Shown here in pieces: positions 34,148-46,869 of a stretch of 64,000 bases of DNA. The notes beneath the pieces are model-generated. The model ran no database searches, was not told where the DNA came from, and saw only the letters and a list, made by a program, of their open reading frames with translations. Positions within the stretch are counted from its first letter, which is position 1. Each line of letters opens with the position of its first letter. Both the position numbers and the translations under genes were made by a program. This DNA is from Clitoria ternatea (lineage: Eukaryota; Streptophyta; Magnoliopsida; Fabales; Fabaceae): contig CM075670.1 in assembly GCA_037962975.1 (NCBI GenBank), positions 87,981,501 to 88,045,500 on the forward strand, written 5' to 3'.

Positions 34148-35639
34148 ACATATTTTACAATGATAAAAACAAATTTTGAATATTTCGTACCAATGAAAAG
34201 CACACTAATTATAAAGCCAAAACTTTATATATAAAATATATTTTCACTATTCTTTTTCAACTCATCATCTTTCCCCAAACTCTTGTAACTTTCCTCTAAA
34301 GTATTAAAAGTCATGTATGCCTTCTTACGACCACAATCGCTATATCTTTTGCCCCATTTTTCTTTTCTCAACTTTCTCCATGTAAAGCTTTCTAATGATC
34401 AACATAGATTACAGACTAAAGGAATAAACCATAACCATACTTTAGCAAACTGTTAAGTTATTGTATGATAGAAGAACCAATCTTCGCTCTAGTATCGAGC
34501 GTTCGTAAGAAGAACTTATTTGCCAAGAACATAAGCACACCTGTTGAACTGTTGATGTATGAATTAAGTGATATGGAAGATTGTAAAATTTTTTCCACTA
34601 TGATTCTCTAGAAGGATTGTCATAAAGAAATGTGTTTTCATGAGTTCAAATTATAAATGACAAAACATTGAATAAATCATACACTTACGTTCAAAGATAC
34701 GGTTTTGACAAAGTCAATGTTCCACGTTGTTGAAGATAAGTCTACTTGAAAAAGAAGTCAATGTTATTACTAGACCAGACCCCAAACTACGTTACTATTT
34801 AAAGACCTCAGGATTTGTTAATAACATACATCAAGATACTTACATTGAATGAAGTCTGCTTTTATGTGATCTAATCTGCTCATTTTAAGTGTTTCAGGTT
34901 TTATATGCTAAATGCACAAGCTAAAACTGATAGGGGGAGTTCATAAAATCAAAAGTCTAATCCTTCAAAAGATAAAACTTAGCCTTTAACCAAAAGTCTA
35001 GTTCAAGAGTTCTCAACCTTATGATTCAATAGAATCAGACCTCAGACTTTTAGGCATCCAAAATCAACAATAAGAACATTACTTCAAAGAATAAATTACA
35101 ACGTTCTAAAAATAAAGTGACAATGTATTGGAAGTCAAGCTTTTATCAAGAAGAATGTGCTTATCATCAAAGAGGATAAGAGATAAATCAGCAGAGCAGC
35201 CAATACAGTTTATGTGTCAGATACAATCAGAAGAATTATAGTGTTGATTTTTGTAAACAAAGACAACAAATAGCTTTATTCTTGGAAGTTATCAAGGAAC
35301 ACATTATTCATGCAAATGTTGAAGTTCCTTGCTACTAGACTTTTGGACATCCTTTCAGATCATCAAAAGTCTGGTACCTGCGCTCAAAGCAAACTCCTTC
35401 AAAGGATTTCCAACATTCATACCTCCATTCCAAATCAGTAACGGTCATCTCATATCACCTATATATTCTTGGAGATGATCTGATTCAAATAATAGAGAAG
35501 AGAAGCTTATCAAGAATACTTAGTCTTTGTGATCAAAATCTTTTTAATCTCTTCTTAGTTCTTTAAAGACAAAGACCTTCTTTATTTTTCTGCTTCTAGT
35601 AGACCTTGGTCTTTTGTCTTTCTCAACTTAGTGTATTCA
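34148..35639. other. No intact gene; probable copia-derived sequence
   Basis: TAGGGGGAGTTC near 34930 resembles the purine-rich block that copia elements carry near their 3' LTR. Otherwise there is no readable domain. Confidence 0.35.
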
Positions 35640-36447
35640 TTTCTTATTGTACCCTTAGAATTTTCAAGACATTTTTTTAGGTGACCTATCTTGTTACAGG
35701 TATGACATATGTATTGAAAAGTTTGTTCAACAGACTTTGACTTCTGAAAGGATTTCTTTCCCTTCTTACTTTTCCATTTCTTCTTTTTCTTTAGACACGT
35801 TCAAACTTTCACCATTTCCTTCTAACTTAGATTCTTGTTGTCTTTGCAACTCTTTGGATCTAATTGAGGTCAGAACCTCCTCTAGAGTTATGGTCTGTTA
35901 CTTGCCATATAGTATAACATCTTTAAAGTGTTAATAGCTTTTAGGGAGAGAATTTAGAAGCAAAATGGCTTTATCTTCATCGTCCAGTTTTACCTCAATA
36001 TTTTCAACATCGTTCATAGGATTTTGTTAAAGTCTACGATCTATACAAAGAAATGTATTGCCTTATTCATCTTAAAGGAGTATAATTGTTGTTTCGGACA
36101 CATTTTGTTTGCAAGGGACTTTGTCATGTATAATGACTCTAGCTTCACCCACATTGATGCAACTGCCTTCTCCCTTGCAACCTCCCTCAACGCCTTATCT
36201 CAAGGCATATTCTTGTCTTTTCAATCATTTCTCCCTTCTCTCTTGGAGACAAAGAGGTACACATTTTATCAGCCCCTTTTATAGCTTTTGCGCAGCCTTG
36301 TTGTATCAAGATTCCCTTCATCTTCATTTTCCATAGACCAAAATTGTTTTTCCTTGAGAACTTCTCAATGTTGAATTTCATGGAACCTATTCTTTGATTT
36401 CCCACAGACGATGTCACTTGTTGATTCTTTAATAAGAGTCTGATCAC
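35640..36447 (-). pseudogene. Decayed Ty1/copia gag
   Basis: The minus-strand N-terminus GSMKFNIEKFSRKNNFGLWK with MKGILIQQGCAKAIKG (36390-36300) is characteristic of copia gag. Going left, across stops and frame changes, DDEDKAILLLNSLPKSY, TLEEVLTSIRSKELQRQ and the zinc knuckle CHTCNKIGHLKKC (about 35710-35670) follow in the right order. The pattern fits a Tork/Ale-type copia element. No pol remains downstream in recognisable form. Confidence 0.8.
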
Positions 36448-39400
36448 AAGAAATACAAAAGAATACTACAAAACGCAAATGCAAAACAAAGGAAGAACTT
36501 GAACAAAAAAATAGGGTGAAACAAAGCATAAACCAATAGGCACAAACTTAAAACAATTAAACATAAAAGAGAGATAGAAAGGAAGAAGAACACCAAGAAA
36601 TTACATGGTTTAGCAATGATAGCCTACACCTATGGGAAGAGCAATAAAATTGATTAAGATTATGTTGTTATACAGTTACAATCATTAACCAACACTTAGC
36701 CAACAATCCAACAACTTTCTAGCCATTACATAAGCACCTAAGGGCCCTATTTATAGAAAACAATGCCTAACACTATCTATGAACCAAGACAGTTACATAG
36801 GAATTGAAACATAACATAATCAGGCTAAGTCTGCTAACAAACTTAGGCAAAGTTTACGAACAGACTTTACAACATGTTGAGTCTGTTGTCATGGGACCAA
36901 CAAACTTTGGAACATGCAACAAACTTAGACCTTGCAGCAGTCTTTAGAGTCATAATTCTTCACAATTCTAGATAATGACCAATCTTACTTGTCCACCACT
37001 AAACATGTTTTCTTTTCTTTTCAGGTTAACTTTCAACATTTGGTTCCTATGACATTGTAATAAGACATAAACCTTAATATTTTTAACACTCTTGATTCTC
37101 GCCCTATCTCCAAGACGATGCAAATAATGGCTTTTACAAAGCTCGAGTAAACACGTGAACTCTATCATCACTGCGTGCTGCCATATTCTTTACGTTGCAC
37201 CGGAGCACCTTGCCATTACCATGGCTCCGGAGTTGGAGATTGTTAGAATTGAGAGAACAAAGGAATAAGGTTGTTGAAGATTAAGAGAAAAATAAGACCT
37301 TAAAACGACAATGTTTTTCATTTTTGAAGGTTTTTTTTAAAGAAATTATTTGGCAATTTAACTAGGTATCAATTTCTTAGTGGGCCTTAATGCCAAGTGT
37401 ATGATACATAGACAAACAGTTATTAAATAGGTTAACATGTTTGATCAAAAGAACCTAGCTAAGCTAATTTTTAAAACATTGGAGACTTTTTTAAATCAAA
37501 CAAAACTTAAGGGACCAACTAACTAGAACCAAGTCTTAATCCTAAGAGCCAAAAAGTATAATTTGCCAGACCTTCTCAATTGTAGTTGTTACCTTTTTAC
37601 GAATATTTCTAACAAGAAAAAAAGGTCTCACTTATTAGAGATGATGCAAATTGAAAGAAAAAAAATGATTAGGTATTAAGAGAGAATATTCTTTGGAAAG
37701 AAATAAATAATTGAAAAAAATCATATCTAAGATGATTTTTAATTGATCGGAAATGAAATAAATAAATTCAGCATTCGAGGACACCTTTCTAGAATGGGTT
37801 CACATGTCCAAACGAAGAAAAACCCAAAAACTTTGTAACTATACAGAGGTTAGATAACCTTTTTTTTTTGTTAATAGACCCTTAAGTTGATCAAAACATT
37901 ATACAAGGCAAAGGTGATAGGTTAAATATTAGAAGAATATTGTTTGACCAAAAAATATATTTTAGAAGACTATTTAAACGAACAAATAATGAAAAAAAAT
38001 CATTTTGGGTAGATATAGTAATACAACATCTCGTCTTAAATAAATGGTTGGGGTTTTATTCTTAAATTTTATGAATGGAAAGGACGGACTGAGTTAATTA
38101 GTCCTGTGGTTACCCATTGTGAAGCTACATCATAAGACAAACATAAAAGAATAAAACATAAAGAAAGAGGAATAGACAAGGATATAAAAAAAATATATTT
38201 GATTAGATAAAAGAGAGAATCTATCATATAAAGTTAGAAATCCTAATTCCAAAAGCCTATGTAGCAAGTCCATCATCGCCTTTATTAAATTCATTGCCAC
38301 TTTGTTCCCAAAAGCAAAGGTTGTTGATTTGGATCAATATGCACCCCCTATGGCTTTATAAAAAATCTATTATTTGTAAATGCTTGATTTACCATCGTGT
38401 AGTCTCCTAGACGTACGTGTAGTTTATTTTTGAATTATTTAGGCAATATTTTTGTAAATGTGTGAGACTAATTTTAGAAACTAAAACAATCCGAGAGGGT
38501 TGGTACTCACTCAAATATTCTTGGGGATCTTAAGTCAAGTTCTTGTAAGAACGGTAGCAGAGAATAAACTTCTCAGATAGAGCAATAGAAGAAGATACAA
38601 AAATGCAAGAAAACCAAAATTTAAAGACAAATAAAAAAAGTAAAGAAAATTGCAAGTAAATGATCACACACATTCCAAATTTGCATTTAAATGAGACAAA
38701 TTTGATCACATTGATGGAAGATCGTATCAGCTTTTACAAATGATGTTTTAGAGTAATTAAGCGTGACAAATGTTTGAAAAGCCAAACCAGGCAGTGAGTA
38801 ATTCAACTGGTAAAGTCATTAGGTTATTGTTGGTAGGTTTAATAACAATTGAACAACTATTGAACTAATAATGATAAAATATATGTTTTTAATATCATAT
38901 ATATAATATATTTTATAATATATTAATAATAAATTATATAAAAATTAAGTTTTTTATCAGATATAAAAATTAAGTTAAGTGAAAGTTAAACATAATATAA
39001 AAAGGTCATATTATATGTATTATAAGATGAATAATTCCTAATAAATATAAAAATAATAAAATTGTATATAAATATTATATGAAACTTTTATTTATTTAAA
39101 AATATTTTATATAAAAATGAATATATTTTTAAAATGGACTGGTTAAATCTTTATTTTTTTTTGATAAATTTTTAATCGATTTTAATGTTTTGAATCCATT
39201 AGATGAACAGTCTTGATTCAACTAATTAGAGTCTAATTTTTTTACAACCATAAATAGATAAAAACACCAATTTATAAACGCCAATTTATAGACATTTCAA
39301 ACCTAATTAACTATTAGTCAAAGGGAGTTCACAGGCCAAACATATATCCACATTCCAAGACAGTAACCATTATTATTATTAATTAACGGTTATTTTAACA

Positions 39401-39537
39401 CATGTGTAAATATCTATTTAATATTATGTTGTTTAAGGTATTTTTAATTTTTTTTAATTAATAAATAATAAATTTAGGCCGCCACTTGTATCAAGAAACG
39501 TTTTCTGAATCTTCCGCCCGTACATACAACCATATAC
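36448..39537. other. No gene seen; AT-rich
   Basis: The right part of the copia remnant (possible LTR to about 37250) followed by AT-rich sequence with short A/T runs (38880-39180). The 67-codon frame at 36968-37171 has no recognisable domain. Confidence 0.5.
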
Positions 39538-39630
39538 TGTAACGCCTCGGCCGCTTTTCAGGAATGAACGACTCGCCCCACAGACCAACACGAGACCTTT
39601 TCCAATGTGCTTTTGTCCTCACTCACACAC

Positions 39631-39705
39631 TTCCCGAGAACTTCCCAGGAGGTCACCCATCCCAGAATTACTCCAAGTTAAGCACGCTTAACTTTGGAGT
39701 TCTTA
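39631..39705 (-). other. 5S rRNA-derived domain with pol III control elements
   Basis: The minus strand reads AAGTTAAGCGTGCTT (A-box-like region) and, further on, GATGGGTGACCTCCTGGGAA, which matches the conserved plant 5S rRNA internal promoter (C box). The intervening bases (AACTTGGAGTAATTCTG) differ from genuine 5S genes, and both 5S ends are missing, so this is not a functional 5S gene. Confidence 0.88.
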
Positions 39706-39860
39706 AGTGATAGGCCACCGAAAAGGCTAATGCATTTGTTGGTATAGGTAGTACGAATTCATTTCTTTAAGTTATCCTCGACTATATAGTCCCATACCTA
39801 TACAGTCTTTGGATCCCTCTTATTCCGGTATGTATTCGGTTCGTTCATGTGTCCCTCCCA

Positions 39861-40036
39861 CTGGAAGCCTGCCAGGAGCCGCTCCTTGTCCGTGCCTATG
39901 CACCGGCGATCACTCCCCGCCCTCAACAGTGCCCGGGATGTCACATTCCCCGCTGGAAGCCTGCCAGGAGCCGCTCCTTGTCCGTGCCCATGCACCGGCG
40001 ATCACTCCCCGCCCTCAACAGCGCCGGGATGTCACA
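39861..40036. repeat. 92 bp tandem duplication at the Cassandra LTR start
   Basis: CTGGAAGCCTGCCAGGAGCC at 39861 recurs at 39953, with the block ending GGGATGTCACA both times (39946 and 40036). A few substitutions separate the copies (cctatg/cccatg, agtgcccggg/agcgccggg). The target duplication lies outside the second copy, so both copies were carried in or duplicated within the LTR. Confidence 0.9.
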
Positions 40037-40768
40037 TATACAATCCTCCTTTGTTTCTTCTTGCACATTCGATAATTGCTCATCTGTAGAGGTTGACAAA
40101 GTTAGAGAAGAAGTTTGATCCTCTCCGCGTTGGCTGGCTTGATGGTTGTTCCTCCTTTGGTGCTATAGAACACACATTGCAATGGAGACCAACATTGCAC
40201 AATTTAATGTTCGGAGATTTCGGTTCAGACATGGAGGAAGGAGAAAAGATGTCGGCGAAGGTGGAGGAGTTACCGACATAGCCAACCTCTGAAAATATCA
40301 TTGTATCGTCTGAAAGGGGGAAAAGTGTAGGATAAACTGACGGAGTATCTAATGAAGCCATATATTCTTCTTCCATTACAACCGTCAAGAAGAAGGCTAT
40401 TGGAAGACTCACGATTGATGTTGTCACCGTCATGAAAGATAATGCTACTATGTTTGATGTTTCTCCTTTTTTAGCCCTCTACCTAGATGTCAGTACAAGC
40501 TCGGTGGCCATAGGTTCTTAATTCACTATTTTCATCCATTCACACAATGTTCAACAGGAAGACACCCTCTAACTGTTTAATGAATTGCCTATGAAGAAAG
40601 CTTTGACAACTCTCCTTACACCTTTGGCAACCAACCATTCCACAATGAATTTATTGACAGTTCTCATTTGTAAAGTTTTCAAATTGCATTCATTTTGTAT
40701 TCCTTTGATCAAATTCATTTGTAACTTGATGTTTCAAGCTAATAATTGGTAATTATTAGCTTAAGGGG
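40037..40768. other. No recognised gene
   Basis: The minus-strand open frame 40433-40080 (117 codons, Ser/Pro-rich) has no domain I recognise and could be chance. The region ends in a purine-rich TTAAGGGGA just before a possible LTR start. Confidence 0.4.
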
Positions 40769-40978
40769 ATGTTAGAATTGTTAGCCTATTAGTTGATTTG
40801 TTAGATAGTTTGTTAATTGATCAGTTAGTTTATTATAATTAGCTAATTTCTTCTAATCTCTCTAGAAGCCTATAAATAAGTGTAATCTCCTCTTGTAAAA
40901 ATATCTTTTTTAATATGAATTTACACAACTATGTATTTAGGTCTTTACCCATTTTCTCTCATATTCAGAATTTCAACA
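40769..40978 (+). repeat. Short copia-like LTR
   Basis: TGTTAGAATTG at 40769, directly after a polypurine-like AAGGGGA, and TTTCAACA ending at 40978. Contains repeated TTAGTTTGTTA-type units and a CTATAAATAA TATA box at about 40871. This composition is typical of short legume copia LTRs. No matching second LTR was identified. Confidence 0.5.
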
Positions 40979-43900
40979 CCAGTTCAAACCAAAGCGGAAC
41001 TTAGACAACAATGCCAACTATCAATACCATTACACTTATGTTTTCTTACCATTCGACTAGCTTGTCTTTCTTCAAGGTGTTATCCTTTGACAGAACCTAT
41101 GTTGTCTGCTGTATTTGACCAATAGCTTAATTAGCATTGGCTCATAATACACTTCTTTGACTGTACAAGCTGCAAGCCCTTATCTTTCTTTGCTTCTTTG
41201 ACCACTGAACTGGGGTTGCACTTGAACTTTCACTTTCATGGTGTTTCAACCTTCTTGTGAGATTTGTTTCTCCAATTGCTCTTCAACCTCCTTTGTACCT
41301 CATCTTTGATCTCATCTAATTCTCATGCTATTTTAGATATATCATTAAATTAACTTGGTCTTACTAGACTTTAGCCCCATATATCTCATTATGACTAAAG
41401 TTCTCACTATATCTAAGAGAATCGAACCTTATTCGAATACTACTCAACCTATTTTTTTAATTTTCTTACCAACACAATCCTTATGGCATTTATATTTTAT
41501 TATACACTTACTGACTATAAGTATGAATGTAATTTTCAATGATTTTTTTATGAGAAATTTCATTCGTCATTTTTTTTATTTTTTCAAGATAATTATGAGA
41601 CTAATTACTCATTCAATAATAGACCCATGTTACACAATATGGGTCCACCCTTACTCATCCTGTCACTCAATGTAATAAGCAATAGTAGACTTGTCATGAA
41701 GTCTTTTTCATTTATAAGAATAAGATATCAAACTTCTTATTACTTATAAAGGGTGAGATGCTGAACTATTACACCAACCCATTTAATTTTTTTTCATCTT
41801 TTTCAATAGATTTTGAGCCCACATATATAATTTGAAATTTAGAAAACCTTTGAGACATTAAAGAAAAGTTTGAAAGCATATGATGGTTGTTTTTAAAATA
41901 ATAGTTAATTTCTAAGTTTTTTAAGTAAAGATAATCAAACCTACCATCTTCTCTCGTCTTTACCACTACAACAAAACGACCCTAGCTATGATGGATATGC
42001 ATTTTCTCGCATTAGGAAATAAGATGGAATTGGTATTTGGTATGTTTCTTAGGCTCGGTCCTGTAATTTCATGGGCCCTGGGCAACCCTGGGCGACACAA
42101 CACATAAAAGTCCCCTAGTATATTTTTTAAAAGAAAAAATTATTGAATATATAATTCTTTTAGTTATATTATCTATTATTATCCGTTATATTGTAGCCTC
42201 AGTGTTGTCTGTTGGTATTACTGGAATCGAACTAGAGACCCTCATGTAAAAAATTTGTATAACTTTACCATTAAACCATTTAGATTGTATCAAAAGTTAT
42301 TGATTTTTTTTACATTAACTAAATATTATCTTTTTAGGCCCCTATTGATAATGGGCTCTAGGCCATTGTCCTTGTTACTAAGGTCAGAGCTCACCCTGGC
42401 GTTTATAAATATAATGCTTGGTCTTACTGTAATTATTTTGTAAATTACTCTTTAATAACACATAAATATTGCCATATATTAATTGCTTACCTGCTTACAA
42501 GATACAAGTTTAATCTCCCTTTTCGTCGAAAATACTGAATGAAAAAATACATTAAAAGATATTTGGCTAAATTTTTTGATTTATAATCTTAAACCATTTT
42601 GCTTTAGATGGTTTTTTTTAACAGATAGCTTTAATTTGATGGTTGGGGAGAAAATATTATATGGTGACATCATTTAAAATTATATATTTAATACAATGAG
42701 TATTTGACAAATATATGAATCGATAAAGATTTAGAAAAGATAAAACTATTATATTATATTTATTGACACATGTCATTGTATGATTGATTGAGACCAATGG
42801 TTAAAAACCAATATAATATTTTCTCATTATTTGGATTTATTTCATTTACAAATCACTCCTAACATGTTACTAAAATGTTTGGTATTCGCAAAATCTTTTC
42901 TAATGGAAAATATTGGACTTTTCTCTGTGTCATTCATCTTAATTAGATATTTATTTAACATATGTAATTTTGTAGAAATTAATGAATTAAAAAATTAATT
43001 TAAAAATATTATTAAAGTCCACTCATCCACTTTGATTTCTAAGTAATTTCTGTATAGTTTTTAATTTAAGAAAATCATATATGTTAACTTTTTATCTATG
43101 TAATGTTATGTTAAACAAACCTTAATTATGTTCATAAATAATGTAAAAGGTTAAAAATAATATAATAAGACTTCACCAGGGAGCAGTAACCATTAATTGA
43201 GTTTTATGTAAAGACAAATTACGACCTTCTCAGGTACAAATAATGAAAGTGATTACAATGATTCATTATAATCCATCATCATAAAGGATTTTATGGGAAA
43301 CAGATCTAGATTTTAAAGTTTAATTTAAAGGTGATTAGCATGACATACGTGCAGATAAACATTTGATGAAGTGATTGCTGCTATTTTTATGAGTTAGCTT
43401 GAATAATTTTGCACATGGTTAAAAATCAAAAGGGAAAATATATATTGAAAATTTACTGTGTTGGATCTATTTAAGAAATCACATAATATTATGTTAATGT
43501 TAATTTAAAATATTTCTTATGTTATGTAAATTTATACTATATTTACATTTATTAGTTTAACTTTTACCAAAAATCAAAAAGAAAAAGAAAAAGGATGAGC
43601 ATATATGTTTCTCTCTCTTACTCTGTATCACATTCTTTGTTCCTATCCCTTTCCCTTAGGCCTCCCTCTACTCTATTGCATAGCAAAAGGCTAAGGGCCC
43701 TCCACTGGCCACTCTGGTTCCTCATGCATCATTAGTTTGCATCATTCTTTCAAAAGGCCACCCAATTAGTCCATCATTTAACTCCTTCATAGTCTCCAAC
43801 TGTAACCCATAAAGAGAATATGCTGGCTAGATCATACCTCCACCCAACCCAGTTTGCAACAAGCAACTCACTTATCCAAAATTTTCATTTCTTTTTTTGA

Positions 43901-44100
43901 CCTTTGCATTGTTAATTTTGTCTTTAATACATTCAGTTCAGTTTATCTTTTTTAAAAAATATTCACTTATTTGTTTTTATCATTTTATGTGTCCTTTTCG
44001 AGATTAAGTCAAGTACAATTATTAGCAACAATCAAATTCTCCTTATTGAATGTTTCAAATATTAGCTGCACTTTTAAGATTGTTCATGGCTTACTCTTTT
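40979..44100. other. No gene seen; AT-rich
   Basis: Open frames at 41355, 41769 and 42255 are short, AT-driven and without domains. A tRNA-like stretch at 42213-42279 is listed separately. Confidence 0.5.
42213..42279 (-). other. tRNA-like pol III promoter remnant
   Basis: The minus strand contains TGGTTTAATGGTAAAG (A-box-like) and AGTTCGATTCC (B-box-like, one base from consensus) at tRNA-like spacing, ending in ATACCA. It does not fold into a convincing cloverleaf (T-stem arms do not pair). It could be a SINE head or an old tRNA pseudogene. Confidence 0.4.
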
Positions 44101-44220
44101 TTTTTTGTCAGTTTGAAGAAATTAAGCTTTCGAAAAATAAGCTATTATTTTTTAATAAGGGTTTTTGTCAGTTTGAAGAAATTAAGCTTTCGAAAAATAA
44201 GCTATTATTTTTTAATAAGG
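44101..44220. repeat. 60 bp tandem duplication
   Basis: 44101-44160 and 44161-44220 are identical except for the first base. The unit contains a near-palindrome AAGCTTTCGAAAAATAAGCT. Perfect identity in AT-rich neutral sequence points to a very recent duplication. Confidence 0.98.
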
Positions 44221-46869
44221 GATTATGAGCTCGTTTGTTTAAACTTATTTTAAGAGATTGAAAAACTACTTATTTTAAATTTTGATGTGTTTTGTTTAAA
44301 GTTTTAAAAATAAACAGAAACTAAAAATAAATTAATTTTAACTTATTTTAAAAAATAATTCTGATCTGTTTATTAAAAAAACACTTATAAAAAAAATACT
44401 TTTTAAAAAACACTTAAAAATAAATTTAAAAAATGGCCCTCTATCTAAGGTATAAGTAAGTCAGCTCTAGCTGAAGGTGAAAAACCTGTAATTAGTGAAC
44501 ATTAAAAAATTGGTTAAGAAATTGATCAAGTGTGAATTTATTTTTGCTTCACATTTCGTAAGATGTCTCTCTTTCATATATTACATTTTGTTTCAACTCT
44601 TATATATTCATGCTTTACTTTCTCACATATTCATTTGACATCTTCCTTATTTTTTCTTTTATCTCTCTACTCTTTAAATTAAATCATTTATCTTACCTTT
44701 TATTTATTCTCTTTTTTATTATTTTCTTCCTTTCTTCTCCAAACCGCACCCATCAAAGTAAATTTTAAATTTTGTTTTTAGCTTATAAAAAGATGTGCTT
44801 GAAATATTGCACGGTGAATTTTGATGTTTGTCTTGGTTGTGTCTCCAACACCAAGAATATTTATATACTAGATTAGATTAAGAAAATGATTTCCATGACT
44901 TTCTACGTTTGATCATTTGATAGGACATATTTCGTTACGCATATATCAAGCTCCTAATTATTGAATTAACAATAAGCTAAGATAGGAACTGTACAAACCA
45001 AGAATTGTACGGAATAATGACTTGTTGTCGTGCTTCTTTTTTTAATCTTCATGAGGGTTCTCATTTGATCCACCATTAACGGAACACTGCCTAACGTGTA
45101 ACATTGATTATGTCACATCATCCATATTAGTTTAAAGCGATAAAAGATCATTCCCCTAATCAATAAACACTTCCATTCCATGAACATTTCAATGTGGCAC
45201 AGGAATAATTTAATTAAACATATTGGTATATTGTCTCAACCTAACTCAATCAGATTTCATCGTACAACTTTAACACAAAACCAAAGCTCCAGATCATAAA
45301 CTGAAAACAAACTACTCCCTCCAGCTCTTCTACAAGAAAAATTAATCAAATTATTATAATTAATATAAATAATTAATATTAAAAAATGAAACAGATATTA
45401 TTGGCATAAAAAAATTATAATGATACCTAATACCTCTTAATATTTCTCACACTACTGGATGCTTAAAATATACACTTGTTATAGTAACTTACACTATCAA
45501 ACACTCACCTCTTTATACTTACACTTACTAACTACTCATTCTTGCATTCACTTAATTTTGCTCATAAGAATTGCTTACTCACTTGTGTGTTCTTGCAAGT
45601 ACCACGCATATCTTACTTAATTTATACTATTTAAGAAAAGTGGTAGATGATTACTAGATGTTTCTCTAGTAATTTCCCCATGGTGCAATATTTCACCATA
45701 ATTTTAGAGAATTTTAATAATATATTATAATTGTCATGGTTTCTAGATAGAAATAATAATTGTATTCTTAACTAGTTAAATTTATTGGTTTATTAAAAAG
45801 TAATATAACATTTCAAGTTTCACCCCATAAACTTAACTAATACATTTGACAATAATGAAAATATTAACATCTCTTCTTTTTTAATTGATTGGTTTATATA
45901 ATCATCACCATAAATAATTTATTACTTCTTGTAATTAATAAATGTAAATAAAGAAACATCAATAAATACATTATAAAAACTATAATTATGCCTTATAAAA
46001 GGACTAAAAAAAACTTTAAAACTATACTTTATAAAAAGGACCAACGGTGAGTATGACACGTGAAAAAAAATTATAATAAAAAACAACACCTCCCCAACAT
46101 ACGAATATTATTAATAGGAATATAAGTCAAGACTGAGATAAAATTTCATATAAATTATAGTCGGTTTGAAATAATATTTAATTAATAATTTAATTTTTGA
46201 TAAAATTAAACCTGTCATCTAAATCATCTGTAAATATTCGATCTGTAAAATTCATGTACACACGAGGCTAACTCAAACTAGTTTTTGATTGAATTGAAAC
46301 GTTATTTTCTAATAAATATGGATAATGCAAGATTGAGAGAGATAGATATAAACCCATTTATTTGGGTTTTAGCCCATTTCCGATTAAAATAAAAATAAAA
46401 ATGAAAAGCTTGAACCACATTAAATTGAGGCATGGAAGCAACGGGTTCCTTTGAAGGCTAATTTTTGCTGAGTATGACTGTTAATTAGTTCCATCTCAAA
46501 GGTCAACAAGGTTGATAATTGCAGCCAACATGAAAGTTTTGAGTGTTGATTACACAGTTAAAACCTAAAATCACGGGGCCAGAATCTTCTCAAGCTACTA
46601 TAATGGTGTACATTTATTTTATTTTTGTGTTTGTTTTTGCACTCTGAAACAAAAGGTCCAAAACCAAAGGACAGAAGATTAAACTAGATAAGACAAGCAA
46701 ACATTCCAAACTGTACACACAGAGAAAAGAGTGTTGAAAGAAGTTGAAATGAAACCAAGAGGGAAACAGGCAAAATCTAGGAGATTTTTCCTTTTCATAG
46801 CTTCTCTGACATGCTAGCTAGTTCAACAAGAACCAATATTAATTAACAAGGATAAAATAATATACACAA
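44221..46869. other. Gene-poor flank downstream of the BIG GRAIN 1-like gene
   Basis: AT-rich, no coding frames. AATAAA-type signals on the minus strand at about 46610-46620 would serve as poly(A) signals about 250 bp after the stop codon of the neighbouring gene. Confidence 0.5.

Larger units (their letters stand above)
39538..40036 (-). mobile_element. Cassandra-type TRIM solo LTR carrying a 5S rRNA-derived domain
   Basis: On the minus strand it starts TGTGACATCCCGGCGC and ends GCCGAGGCGTTACA. The 5 bp target duplication TATAC is present on both sides (39533-39537 and 40037-40041). Inside is a 5S rRNA-like segment, the hallmark of Cassandra elements. No internal region or second LTR follows, so this is a solo LTR (499 bp). 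It is longer than typical Cassandra LTRs, in part because of a 92 bp internal tandem duplication. GC content is much higher than the surroundings. Confidence 0.88.

Noticed and set aside
39631..39705. Functional 5S rRNA gene
   Set aside because: Only the internal promoter part matches; the 5' and 3' parts of 5S are absent, and it lies within a TATAC-flanked LTR.
42040..42375. hAT-like element suggested by CAGG/CCTGGGC ends
   Set aside because: The candidate terminal repeats do not face each other correctly and no 8 bp duplication was found.
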